Shown here: one piece after another, positions 1 through 8,900 of the stretch
How positions within the stretch are numbered: position 1 is the stretch's first letter
Layout: each line of letters opens with the position of its first letter
Assembly: GCA_965218935.1 (NCBI GenBank)
Contig: CBDCMH010000001.1
Span: 124,001-188,000, forward strand
Direction: 5' to 3'
Length of the DNA: 64,000 bases
Origin: JADFOI01 sp965218935
Lineage (GTDB): Bacteria > Acidobacteriota > UBA6911 > RPQK01 > JADFOI01
Translations under genes and position numbers: made by a program
The notes under the pieces: model-generated
Database searches by the model: none
Told to the model about the DNA's origin: nothing
The model's input: the letters and a program-made list of their open reading frames with translations, nothing else

Positions 1-1
1 A

Positions 2-217
2 ATGTTCAACAAGTCCGAAGATATGCCCGGACCACCCGCCTGGCTGCTCTATATAAGGATTGAAGATGTTGATGAGGCGGTTGAAAGAGTCAAGGGGCTT
101 GGAGGGCGAGTCCTGAACGGTCCTATGGATGTACCTGGTGGAGACCGCATTGCTCAGTGTATGGATCCCCAGGGAGCTGCCTTTGCCATTCATTCAGCAA
201 GCGGACAGACTGCCTAA
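2..217 (+). CDS. VOC (glyoxalase/bleomycin-resistance) family protein, C-terminal part
   Basis: Only the last 71 residues lie in the window; the 5' end is cut by the window edge, so the true start is unknown. The visible part has the second half of a vicinal-oxygen-chelate module: a segment IEDVDEAVERVKGLGG followed by a beta strand, GGDRIAQCMDPQGAAFAIH. This is the usual ending of glyoxalase-like domains, in which a metal ligand and substrate residues lie on the beta-alpha-beta-beta-beta repeats. The substrate cannot be told from the fragment. The next gene is in the same direction about 110 bases downstream. Confidence 0.75.
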   Translation: MFNKSEDMPGPPAWLLYIRIEDVDEAVERVKGLGGRVLNGPMDVPGGDRIAQCMDPQGAAFAIHSASGQTA

Positions 218-325
218 GCAGACCACAGACCACAGACGGTCAGTCTTGAAAATCTGAAGCAAGAGCTCTTGTCAAGCCTCCATAGTACAATGACGGCAAG
301 CGCCGCGGGCGAGTGCCGAACGGAC

Positions 326-1402
326 ATGATGGGAAAGACATTTTTTAACGACAAAATCCGACGGCTGACCAGGATCCAGACAGCCGGACTGCTGCTCGTT
401 TGGGTATACGGCACGCTGGGGGTTGAACAGCTGGTGGCCTCGGAGGCTCGATCCCCAGCGCTTGAACCTACTTTGCATGCCCGGGCCATGGATCGGGCCG
501 CTCGCTTACCCCGGCTGCGAAGCCTGCTGATCTCGATCGACGGAAAGCTGGTTGAAGAACGGTACTTCGGAGGCGTCCGCTCCTCGAACTGGGCCAATCT
601 GAAGTCGGCCTCCAAGACTATCGTCTCGGTACTGGTGGGGATCGCCCTTGATCAAGGGTACCTGGAGAGCCTTCAGAACACCGTCTGGGAATTTTTCCCC
701 GAGTACTTAGATGCAGCTGATGATCTTTCCAAAAAAACAATCACCCTCGAAGATCTCTTGACGATGCGCTCGGGACTCGAGACCACCAGCAACCGAAACT
801 ATGGACGGTGGGTGCAGAGCAGCAATTGGGTGCGTCATGTACTCACGCGCCGGATGGTTGGCGAACCCGGAGACCGCATGATTTACAGCACGGGAAGCTC
901 TCACCTGCTGTCAGCTGTGCTGACTAAGGTGACCGGGATGAGCACCCTGGATTTTGCTCGTCGCTATCTGGGCCAACCGCTCGGTATCCGAATCCCTTCC
1001 TGGTTCCGTGACCCGCAGGGCATCTATTTCGGCGGTAACGAGATGCAGATGACTCCCCGGGCCATGCTGGAGATCGGCGAACTCTACCTCAGAGGCGGTC
1101 GAGTGGGTAACAAGCAAGTGGTCTCTGAGGCCTGGATCCAGGCCTCTTTTAAGCCCCGTACTCAGTCCCGCCGGAGTGGTCGCGAGTACGGTTATGGCTG
1201 GTGGATCCGAACGATGGCGGGGCACCAAGTCTACTACGCCTGGGGCTTCGGCGGGCAGTTCATCTTCGTTGTGGCTGATCTCAGAATGGTCGTGGTCACA
1301 ACCTCGTCGTCCTCACCCGGACAAGGGCGACGGCAGCATCTGCGAACCATCTACGATGTGATGGAGCACGATCTGGTCCCCGCGGCAGATTCCAGCCACT
1401 GA
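326..1402 (+). CDS. Serine beta-lactamase-like hydrolase (class C / PBP4* family), exported
   Basis: A protein of about 358 residues in the beta-lactamase/DD-peptidase fold. The nucleophile motif S-x-x-K is visible as SASK within NLKSASKTIVSVLVG. The second motif appears as Y-S-T in MIYSTGSSHLL, and the third-strand region as YYAWGFGGQF, where classical enzymes have KTG or HxG. The N-terminus has basic residues followed by a hydrophobic stretch (TAGLLLVWVYGTLGV), consistent with export or anchoring to the inner membrane. The frame is open upstream to a TTG at 269, but the ATG at 326 (or 329) puts the signal segment near the N-terminus and is preferred. Family members hydrolyse beta-lactams, esters or D-amino-acid peptides; the substrate here is unknown. 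A stem-loop with a T-rich tail lies about 130 bases downstream. Confidence 0.82.
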   Translation: MMGKTFFNDKIRRLTRIQTAGLLLVWVYGTLGVEQLVASEARSPALEPTLHARAMDRAARLPRLRSLLISIDGKLVEERYFGGVRSSNWANLKSASKTIVSVLVGIALDQGYLESLQNTVWEFFPEYLDAADDLSKKTITLEDLLTMRSGLETTSNRNYGRWVQSSNWVRHVLTRRMVGEPGDRMIYSTGSSHLLSAVLTKVTGMSTLDFARRYLGQPLGIRIPSWFRDPQGIYFGGNEMQMTPRAMLEIGELYLRGGRVGNKQVVSEAWIQASFKPRTQSRRSGREYGYGWWIRTMAGHQVYYAWGFGGQFIFVVADLRMVVVTTSSSSPGQGRRQHLRTIYDVMEHDLVPAADSSH

Positions 1403-1530
1403 GTGTTGAGAAGGGGAATCGAGCGCGAAGAGCGCTGTCCCTTGGAGCTCACTTTCAAGGCCAGAGGTGTTTAGTACACTCTCCGTGGCCATTTACCTAC
1501 CTCTCACCTCTGTTGGGTAGTACATGGTTA

Positions 1531-1575
1531 GGGCCTGCTGGCTGTGTCCGGCGGCAGGCCCGCTTCTCTTTTTAT
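1531..1575 (+). terminator. Putative rho-independent terminator
   Basis: A perfect 8-bp stem GGGCCTGC (1531-1538) pairs with GCAGGCCC (1554-1561) and is followed by a T-rich stretch (gcttctctttttatt). It lies in the 328-base gap between the beta-lactamase-like gene and the lectin-like gene. It could end the first transcript or act as a leader attenuator for the second. I see no gene in the rest of 1403-1730. Confidence 0.55.
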
Positions 1576-1730
1576 TATCCCATATTAGGTAGGCTTGAAG
1601 GTTGCTGCTGAGGGTACGGTTGTGTTTTCGTACGTTCCCCCTGACCTTGGATTTCCATTGCCTTCTCACCTGTGTAGGTCTACTATCTACGGGGTCGTAG
1701 ATTCCCGCTGTAATGAGAAGGAGAACCGAT

Positions 1731-2378
1731 ATGAACAAGATGCAATTTCTTATCGCCGTTATTGTGCTGTGTATCGTGGGTTCGTACCCGGCGTTTGCAC
1801 AAGACGCCCGCATGAGTTTCTTTATCACGAGCGCAGGGCCCGGAAATGGAGCCGATCTGGGTGGCCTTGCCGGAGCCGACCGGCACTGCCAGATGCTGGC
1901 CGAAGCTGTGGGAGCAGGCAACCACACGTGGCGCGCCTACCTGAGCACCAGTGCTTCCGGCGGTCAGACAACCGTAAACGCCTATGATCGTATTGGCCGA
2001 GGTCCCTGGTACAACTCTCAGGGCGTTCGCATCGCTCAAGATGTCGACAACTTGCATGGTGACAACAACCTCACCAAGGAGACAGCACTCAGCGAAAAAG
2101 GAGAGATGACCAATGGTCGAGGGGACACTCCCAACCGGCACGACATCCTCACCGGCTCGCAGTTAGACGGGACGGCATTTTCGGGTGACGCCGACACAAC
2201 CTGCCAGAACTGGACGAGCCGCGGTGAAGGCAGTGCCCGATTGGGCCATCATGACCGGACGGGGGGTGGCGAGCATCCTACGTCCTGGAACTCCGCCCAT
2301 GGCTCCAGAGGCTGCAGCCAGGCAGATTTGCGGGGCACCGGCGGAGACGGCTTATTCTATTGCTTTGCCATCGATTGA
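1731..2378 (+). CDS. Secreted lectin-like protein
   Basis: About 215 residues with a clear Sec signal peptide: hydrophobic core FLIAVIVLCIVGSYPAFA, cleavage likely after AFA. The mature part starts SFFITSAGPGNGADLGG and has spaced cysteines in HCQML, TTCQNW, GCSQ and a terminal YCFAID. This is typical of small bacterial secreted proteins annotated as lectin-like or endostatin-fold-like (disulphide-stapled, C-type-lectin-like topology). The ATG at 1731 is preferred over the upstream in-frame ATG at 1713 because GAAGGAGAA lies 5-12 bases before it. The ligand is unknown. It appears monocistronic, with a 61-base gap to the next gene. Confidence 0.7.
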   Translation: MNKMQFLIAVIVLCIVGSYPAFAQDARMSFFITSAGPGNGADLGGLAGADRHCQMLAEAVGAGNHTWRAYLSTSASGGQTTVNAYDRIGRGPWYNSQGVRIAQDVDNLHGDNNLTKETALSEKGEMTNGRGDTPNRHDILTGSQLDGTAFSGDADTTCQNWTSRGEGSARLGHHDRTGGGEHPTSWNSAHGSRGCSQADLRGTGGDGLFYCFAID

Positions 2379-2439
2379 AGGCGGGCTCTTTTGAAGACAT
2401 TCTATTGGATCAGGGTGTGAATCTTATGGGAGAAAAACA

Positions 2440-2748
2440 ATGGTAACCGTGATCGTGCAGTTCAAGGTTGGCGATGCCAAGGTCGAGGCTTTGAAACAGG
2501 TCTTTGCGGATTCAGTGCCGAGATATCAGCAGGTCCCCGGCTTGCTCCGCAAGTACTATCTCCTCTCCGACGACGGTGATACGGCAGGAGGGGTGTATTT
2601 GTGGGAGTCTCGGGCGGATGCAGAGGCACTGTATACCGATGAGTGGAAACAAATGATCAAGGAGAAATATGGCTCCGAGCCTGTACTCTCTTACTTTCAA
2701 AGCCCGGTGATCTTGGATAATCAGTACGGCGAAACCCATATTGAATGA
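2440..2748 (+). CDS. Small ferredoxin-like-fold monooxygenase-type protein (YdhR/ABM-like)
   Basis: 102 residues. The N-terminus MVTVIVQFKVGDAKVEALKQ, the middle VPGLLRKYYLLSDDG, and the pattern GGVYLWESRADAEALY are characteristic of the dimeric alpha-beta barrel proteins related to antibiotic-biosynthesis monooxygenases and YdhR. These are cofactor-free or haem-binding small proteins with oxidative or unknown roles. The ribosome binding site is plausible (GGGAG about 10 bases upstream). There are no informative neighbours, and the substrate is unknown. Confidence 0.7.
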   Translation: MVTVIVQFKVGDAKVEALKQVFADSVPRYQQVPGLLRKYYLLSDDGDTAGGVYLWESRADAEALYTDEWKQMIKEKYGSEPVLSYFQSPVILDNQYGETHIE

Positions 2749-3117
2749 TTTTCTAAGCATAGTTTGCCTGATCGGGCAGACCATCCGAACTAGCCTCTCT
2801 CCTGCTTATAGGCCGTGTGCCCTCGTTGGTATGACTCCTTCGTCCAAGGTGATGAAGCGGCACCGGTGGTTAGCGTGTCCAACCAGACTTCTCAACCCGG
2901 AGCGGACCCCTACCCTTACCCAAGGTGATAGTGATCACAGGTTGATGGCCTGTTGCTTTGGAAGACTGCAGGTGCTAGAGATGTCCCCCTCCATTGCAAA
3001 GGGTCTATGGGGAGGCCAGTAAAGTCCGCTTTGCAATTCCTCTCTCGCAGGGTTGATGATTTGGAAAAAGCTTCATCTGCAGAATCGAGAACTCTCTTTC
3101 AGATCGGGAGGGCCGTT
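2749..3117. other. Intergenic stretch, no gene recognised
   Basis: About 370 bases between the small monooxygenase-like gene and the ankyrin lipoprotein. Open frames here are short, lack family resemblance and lack good ribosome binding sites. A frame running into the ankyrin gene from 2953 exists, but the signal sequence and the lipobox argue for the later start at 3118. Confidence 0.5.
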
Positions 3118-3690
3118 ATGCCCAACAAAGCAGTTATTGCCATGATGGTGGCACTGCTCATTTCTTCACTCACGGCCTGTATTCAGGACGTTAATTCACA
3201 GTTGATCGAAGCGGGGGAGAAAGGCGAAACCAGGAACATTGAAGGGCTGCTTGCGGCTGGTGCTGAAGTTGATGCGAAAGACGATAAGGGTGTGACCGCC
3301 TTAATCTATGCGTCATCCGAGGGTCATACACAGTCGGTTGAAGCGTTGCTCGATGCAGGTGCCGACGTGGATGCCCAAGCTAACGATGGGCTGACTGCTC
3401 TGATGGTCGTGGCCACAGGCAACACGGAAATCGCGCGAGCCCTCTTGGATGCAGGCGCGGACGTGAATGCGACGACCACCCATGGGGTGACCGCTCTGAT
3501 GGTAGCGGTAGCAACGGGCAACACGGAAATCGTGCGGGCCCTTCTGGATGCGGGTGCGAACGTGGATGCCAAAGCCGATCATGGGATAACCGCCCTGATG
3601 TTGACGGAAAAAAACGGCTACATCGAAATCGCAGAGTTGCTCGAGAAGGCCGGGGCGGGGGAACAAACTTCGCAAGTGCCGAGTGAATAG
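3118..3690 (+). CDS. Ankyrin-repeat lipoprotein
   Basis: 190 residues from the ATG at 3118. A lipoprotein signal peptide ends in the lipobox L-T-A-C with the lipidated cysteine at residue 21. After a short linker come about four to five ankyrin repeats of about 33 residues, each with the pattern D..G.TALM.A...G....V..LLDAGA.VDA or close variants, such as LLDAGADVNATTTHGVTALM. Ankyrin arrays are protein-binding surfaces; here the protein would sit on the periplasmic side of a membrane. The repeats are very alike at DNA level, which suggests recent internal duplication. The partner is unknown. Confidence 0.85.
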   Translation: MPNKAVIAMMVALLISSLTACIQDVNSQLIEAGEKGETRNIEGLLAAGAEVDAKDDKGVTALIYASSEGHTQSVEALLDAGADVDAQANDGLTALMVVATGNTEIARALLDAGADVNATTTHGVTALMVAVATGNTEIVRALLDAGANVDAKADHGITALMLTEKNGYIEIAELLEKAGAGEQTSQVPSE

Positions 3691-3806
3691 CGTCTACCAG
3701 GCAAATGGGAAAGACGGATCCGGAGTAAACTCCACTATAGGGCGCAAGATAGCTGTCCACCATTTCTTTTCCCCCACATTTGGCGTTCGGCACCTGCGGT
3801 GCGCTC

Positions 3807-4301
3807 CTAGGGCGAAACCAGGAAGATGTGGACGTTGTCTATCCCCGGGCTTCGCCATTCAGGGTACTTCTCGATAAAAGTCTGGTGCACAGCTTCCTTT
3901 TCGGTGGCATCCGTTACCCAGGATACGGTTCGTTCAAATAATCGATTCCCCATTTTTAGACGGACGCGGGGATCACGCATCACGTTTTGGTTCCAGGTTC
4001 TGGTCTCTGGAAACTCCCCCCCCTGGTAGTAGGCGGAGAACAAGTAGAGCTGATCGTTGTAGATGCTGCAATAAGTGGTGACCGAGTGGGGAATGTAATA
4101 CCAGGTCCGAGTCTCCACGAAGATTTCCTCAATGGATCGGGTAAAGGACCAGTCTATAATGGGTGTGGTGACGAGTTCCCCGGTCACCCACAACCCGGGG
4201 CTGCGATCCCGGGGCTCAAAACCTATGAAGCGCAGTGTCACAAGCGCCAGAGCCAGGACAACGACCAAGAACAATCCACCCACGATGAACAGTTTCCTCA
4301 C
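3807..4301 (-). CDS. Membrane-anchored protein, split-barrel-like paralogue A
   Basis: About 165 residues from a GTG start at 4301, chosen because GAGGAGAAGAGA lies just upstream. An N-terminal hydrophobic anchor (KLFIVGGLFLVVVLALALVTL) is followed by FEPRDRSPGLWVTGE and a domain with WNQNVMRDPRVRLKMGNRLF. That pattern, strand residues then a phrase on inability or ability to modify and R-DPRVRLK, resembles the FMN-binding split-barrel/deazaflavin-nitroreductase superfamily. That assignment is a guess from pattern alone. A clear paralogue lies at 4979-5476 in the same direction, and the rhodanese selenoprotein sits between them. No catalytic residues can be named. Confidence 0.65.
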   Translation of the reverse strand: MRKLFIVGGLFLVVVLALALVTLRFIGFEPRDRSPGLWVTGELVTTPIIDWSFTRSIEEIFVETRTWYYIPHSVTTYCSIYNDQLYLFSAYYQGGEFPETRTWNQNVMRDPRVRLKMGNRLFERTVSWVTDATEKEAVHQTFIEKYPEWRSPGIDNVHIFLVSP

Positions 4302-4452
4302 TTCTCTTCTCCTCTGTGGCAAAGCAGATTGTGCGACTCTCACTGGGCTATGTATTCCAGCGATTCCTGAGAAGATACAGACCTCGCTCGATCAGCGTGG
4401 TCCTCGACGGATTCGAAAAATTGAAGCGGCGGGTGGCTACCCACTAAGAGGA

Positions 4453-4884
4453 CTATGGATGGATCGACCCTTCCGCCGGTCGATCCACCTTCTCAACAAC
4501 TTCTTGACCTTCGCTCTTCCAGTCTCTGATACCGCAAAACTGACCTGCTTGGTAGCCTGCCAGGGCAAATTTATTAGCAGCACGCGACGCGCGCCCTCCA
4601 CCCTGTCAGTAAAAGACGAGCTCGACATCTTTGGGGATGTCCTTCATCCGCATGTCCAACTCGGCCACCGGGATGTGGATGGCGCCGGGAATGGCACCGT
4701 CCCTTTCCAGTTCCCAGTCCTCGCGGACATCGATCAAGAGGAGCTTCTCGCCACTGTCCAGCTTCTCTTTCAGCTCGGAAATGGCGATGCGTTCCGTGTT
4801 CTCTTGCAGGGCCCATGTCGCACCTGCCGTCAGAGCCAGCATGATAAAGGTTGCGACTACAATGGTCATCGGTCTGTCGGTCAT
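4453..4884 (-). CDS. Exported rhodanese-domain protein, candidate selenoprotein (in-frame TGA at the catalytic Cys)
   Basis: Read through the TGA at 4606-4608, the gene encodes 143 residues. An N-terminal signal segment (IVVATFIMLALTAGATWA) precedes one rhodanese domain. The first half has LLLIDVREDWELERDGAIPG and AIHIPVAELDMRMKDIP, leading to the strand ELVFY. The next codon is TGA, and the same frame continues U-QGGGRASRAANKFALAGYQ and GIRDWKSEGQEVVEKVDR to a TAG at 4453. The loop U-x-x-x-x-R is the active-site loop of rhodaneses, where Cys carries the persulfide. The stop falls exactly on that residue and nothing else is disrupted. A SECIS-type hairpin follows. To my knowledge Sec-containing rhodanese-related proteins have been reported in metagenomes. 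A nonsense-mutated pseudogene is the alternative. Start ATG at 4884 has AGGGGG upstream. Confidence 0.8.
4561..4605 (-). promoter_or_regulatory. Candidate bacterial SECIS element of the rhodanese gene
   Basis: Directly after the TGA in the mRNA, a stem GCGCGC (4594-4589) pairs with GCGUGC (4585-4580), including one G-U pair, and leaves a tri-loop GUC beginning 18 bases after the TGA. If the last C-G pair is open, the loop is CGUCG. An outer stem CAGGG (4605-4601) can pair with CCCUG (4565-4561). Bacterial SECIS elements lie immediately 3' of the UGA and carry a G among the first two loop bases; this hairpin meets both points. SelB binding is inferred only. Confidence 0.55.
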
Positions 4885-4978
4885 CGGTACCCCCTATTCA
4901 GGATTGTTACACCCATTCTAGATGCTCCCGTTAAGGATCACAATGGTGAAGCAGGAAAGCCGGAGACAGAAGTTGAGC

Positions 4979-5476
4979 CTACCGAGCCTCGGTGCGCAGA
5001 ACATGGACCCTGTCGTCTTCGGCTCTTCTCAAGTCCGGGTATTTCTTCGCTTTGCTGTCGAGCACAGCCGCCTTCTCGGCTGGATCCGTCACCAGGGAGA
5101 TTTTACGCTCATAGATCTTATCCCCGATCTTGAGACGGACGCGGGGATCACGGACCACGTTGTGGTTCCAGGATCGATTCCCTGGGAATTCAGCTGCCTG
5201 AGGATAAGTGGAGGTCAGGTACAGTTCGCCATTGTATGTGGTGCAATAAGTCGTGACCGAGTGGGGAATGGCGTACCAGGTTCGAGTCTCCACGTAGACG
5301 TTCTCAATGTGGTCGGTGAAGGACCAGTCGGTGACGGGCGTGGTGACGACTTCCCCGGAAAGCCACAATCCGGGGCTGCGATCCCGGGGCTCAAAACCCA
5401 TCGAACGAACCAGGATCAGCCCCAAAACCAGAAAAGCGAATAAGGATGATCCTCCAATAATGAGCAGTCTTTTCAT
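4979..5476 (-). CDS. Membrane-anchored protein, split-barrel-like paralogue B
   Basis: About 165 residues from the ATG at 5476, preceded by AGGAGAAGAGGT. It has the same organisation as the gene at 3807-4301: anchor LLIIGGSSLFAFLVLGLILV, then FEPRDRSPGLWLSGEVVTTP, VETRTWYAIPHSVTTYC and WNHNVVRDPRVRLKIGDK. The two proteins are clearly homologous over their whole length. Relation to split-barrel flavin proteins is possible from the R-DPRVRLK pattern but unproven. The pair brackets the rhodanese selenoprotein on the same strand, so the three genes may form one functional unit. The gaps (94 and 151 bases) do not require a single transcript. Confidence 0.65.
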   Translation of the reverse strand: MKRLLIIGGSSLFAFLVLGLILVRSMGFEPRDRSPGLWLSGEVVTTPVTDWSFTDHIENVYVETRTWYAIPHSVTTYCTTYNGELYLTSTYPQAAEFPGNRSWNHNVVRDPRVRLKIGDKIYERKISLVTDPAEKAAVLDSKAKKYPDLRRAEDDRVHVLRTEAR

Positions 5477-5566
5477 ACCTCTTCTCCTGGTCCTGCCAGA
5501 CAAGCGAAAATAGAAAGTCTCTGACCCGGCGGATGCGGTTATTGTATCCTTCCTGCGGGCGAGACA

Positions 5567-5760
5567 CTAGCCCGCACTTCTCGCACCCGTTCTACTTAAT
5601 CGGCGAAATGATCCGCCCTGACTGCGTTTCGCTCGGTCGGCCTCCTCAGCGTACCGTACAGTACGCCTGCGGGGGCCTTCGTCGTGCGTGGCGCAACGCA
5701 CTCAGGTCACCCCTTCCACGGATTGCTTCGTGACGAACAGGTGTGAGAAATGCGGACTAG
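5567..5760. repeat. Palindromic intergenic element with 26-bp imperfect terminal inverted repeats
   Basis: The ends CTAGCCCGCACTTCTCGCAC (from 5567) and the reverse complement CTAGTCCGCATTTCTCACAC (ending 5760) match over about 26 bases with few differences. Further inward, CTGACTGCGTTTCGC matches CTGAGTGCGTTGCGC on the opposite strand, so most of the 194 bases can fold into one long hairpin. The core contains AGTACGCCTGCGGGG, which is also found in the element at 14616-14793. This looks like a non-autonomous palindromic mobile repeat. Confidence 0.6.
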
Positions 5761-5822
5761 GCCCTTTCCTCGGTGATTTGATCTGCCTCATTTTAGAAAA
5801 GTACACTTTATAGAGAGTGAAT

Positions 5823-5906
5823 ATGATGGCTCAATTTCTCCTCGTCGGATTGTTTTTCTTTTCACTTTCGATCTCGACCGCGGGTCAGGTCGAACTCCAA
5901 TTCTAA
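5823..5906 (+). pseudogene. Signal-peptide remnant of a secreted protein
   Basis: A 27-codon frame begins MMAQFLLVGLFFFSLSIS and then stops. It looks like the signal peptide of a secreted protein whose body has been lost. It sits between the palindromic element and the decayed helicase. The rest of 5477-5945 holds only the palindromic element. Confidence 0.3.
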
Positions 5907-5945
5907 ACTATTCGAGCCCAATTTCGTTCAGGAAGAAACACTTAA

Positions 5946-8900
5946 ATGTCCTCTCCAGCAGAAACGATCGTACAGGAAACTCAGAACTTTTCTCCTCAAA
6001 TGCGGAAAAGTGCCATTGCTCTGATCATTCGCGTCTTGAAGTTCCTTCAGGAGTTTGACCGCACCAAGACTCCTCCCGTACTCAACCTGGATGAGCACCC
6101 TTGGAAGCTCTATTTTGATCAGCTCCCCCACTACTCCCTGATCCAGGTTGGACCTCACTTTGAGCATACCTGAAGAAACTGTTTGATGATGAAAACTTTG
6201 TTGCCGGAAACTTTATCTTGAAAGTGGGAAGGCCCACCGAGAGCCACTGTCCACCTCCTTCGGTGGTGGCGGAGAACTGGCTCAAGCCGGGTTGGGAAAC
6301 TCCCGGCGTCGAACCTCAAATTCACGCGAGCAAGACCTATAAGAATGTCTTGGGTCAAACCGTTACGGAGGCTTTCGACGATGCTCCGGAAAGGGTGGAA
6401 GCCTTCGAGGATTGGCTGGACGAACGTAAAAAGTGGGAAGAAAGTGAAATCAATGTCCATGATGCCCTGAACGTTTTTAGTGAATACTTTGGCCTTTGGT
6501 CGAAGTTGAGGAGAGAATCGGAAAAGTTTCAGCTCTTTGTCGCCGACGGGATTGTTCACTGGGAGAGTCCCGAAGGACCGGTTCACCATCCTTTGCTCAT
6601 CCAAAAGGTTCAACTGGAGTTCGATTCACGTGTTCCTGAGTTTGTCATCAGGGATGCCTTTGACTGGGGCCACCGACCCTGCATACAGCGATATTGAGAT
6701 TTCTCGGAATTGATGGAAAGGACATCTCCCGTTTCCAGGAAATCGTATCGAAGGATCATATCCATCCTCTGGGTGGACAAGGGACAAGTGATTTTCTTAA
6801 AGAACTGGTCCAGGGTATCTGGTCCGATGGTCTTTACTTTGAAAGCATGGAGGACGTGGAGGCCACCCAGGCGCCTTATATCTACCGGCAACCCATGGTT
6901 TATCTGGGGCGGGGCAACCATGGGTTTTCGGATGCCCTGGATAAATACATTCAACATCTTTCCGAGACCGACTTCGTCCCCGAGTCCTTGGTGCGCATTG
7001 TGGGAATCGATACGGGAAGATCGGTTAAACAGAAAGGTGAGGAGTCGGAAGACTCTGAAATCCTTCTGACTAAACCAGCCAATCCGGAACAGGAGCGTGT
7101 GATCCGCCAGCTGGATGAAACCGGAGCCGTATTGGTGCAGGGCCCACCCGGTACGGGAAAGAGCCACACCATCGCCAATCTCATCGGTCACCTCCTGGCC
7201 CAGAACAAAAGCATCCTGGTGGCAAGTCATGCCTCCAAAGCTCTTCGGGTCGTGCGTGAACAAGTAGTGCCGCCCTTGCGATCCCTTTGTGTGAGCTTAC
7301 TGGATAGTGATGAGGAAAGCAGCAATCAACTGGAAGAATAGGTAACGGGAATCGTTGATTATCTCTCCCGGACCAGCGCCAGCAAGATTAATGCTGAAAT
7401 CGAGAAGTTAGAGAAAAAAAGAGGGAAATTGAAAAGCCGATTTAAGGAGATCAAAGAAGAAATTTTCAATGCTCTGGATCATGAATATCGGGAACTCGAG
7501 CTGAGCGGAGAGGTGAAGCTCACGCCGGCCCAGGCAGCTCAACAGATCGGCCGGGATAAAGAACAGTATTCCTGGCTGCCCGGCCCCATCACGCATCAGG
7601 CCGACCTCCCTGTAAGTGAGGAGGATCTGAAGTCTCTTTATGAGATCAATGCCAGACTGTCTGCCGAGGATATCGAAATTCTTGAGTCCACCCTTCCCGA
7701 CCTCGAACAGATTCCCGAACCCGACAAGTTCAGGGAGGTTCTTGACTCGCTCAGCAGCTTGGAGCAGGAGAATCTCAAGAAGGGACAGGGACTTTGGGAG
7801 CATGAAGATCAATCTGCGGAACAGGTGAGGCAGCTCAGTGACCAGGTCACCCAGGCCATGGCCATCGTGGACGTTGAAACCCCCTGGATTCTGGAATGCA
7901 TCGACGTGGGGCGTCGCGATTCGGAAGAGAAAAAATCCTGGCAGGTCCTGATCAAATTAGTGGAAAAATTGTGTGTGGAGATCCCGGAAAAGGAAGAACT
8001 GGTTTTATCGGTTGGCCCCAAGGTCAAGTCAGAGAAAACGAACGAAGAGCTGATTCGCGTCTGCAAAGAGATCTGTACCCATCTGGAAAAAGGCAAAGGG
8101 CTCAAGACGCTGACCAAAATATTCAAGCCTGAGTGGAAGGAAGTGATTGAATCCTGTCAGGTGGACAATGGGGGGGCCAGCAAGATCGAGCATTTTCAGG
8201 CAGTCATCAATCAGCTGGAGATCAAGGCGCTTCGAGAGGAACTGAGGCGTCGCTGGAATCGCCAAATGGAACCCCTGGGGGGACCGGAGAGTTCGAAGTT
8301 GGGCCGTCGGCCTGAGAAGACGGCGCGGCAATATACGGAAAAGATCAAGTTGGCGATTACCTGGTTCGATGAAATATGGAATCCCTGCGAAAGCCTCAGC
8401 AAGGAAGTGGGACTGAACTGGAAGCATCTGCTGAAGAAGGCATCGGTCAGCAGTTCAGCCTACAGTGACCTCATTCGCCTCAAGGAAGTGGTCACCGCCG
8501 AGCTGCAGCCGGCCATTGAAACCCGGATCAAGTTCATTGACTGGAAGGACCTCAATGAAAGTCGAGACAAGTGGTTTGAATATTTTCACGGCCTACCCAA
8601 AAGAGAGGCTTCCTATGTTCTGAGCAAGGTCTTTCGGGGAGCCGTCAAAAGGGGCAATTACGATCATTATCTGCAGGCCTGGCAAAGACTCAATGAGCTT
8701 GTGGAGCTCAAACCCGATTACGAAAAACGCCGGGATCTTCTGACTCGACTCGAGGAGCACGCTGGCAAATGGGCGGCGGCCATCGCCGGATGGAAGTCCC
8801 CTCATGATCAGGGTCATCCTCCAGGGGCCATTCAGAAGGCCTGGACCCACCGATATCTGCATCAGGCCCTTGCTCAAATCCTGAAAATCGACCTTGACGC

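Noticed and set aside
3312..3675. Minus-strand frames across the ankyrin repeats
   Set aside because: They mirror the repeated ankyrin coding sequence and show the same periodicity without a domain of their own.
7339..7341. TAG in the helicase as programmed recoding
   Set aside because: The same gene has at least three frameshifts and a truncated 3' end, so decay is simpler.
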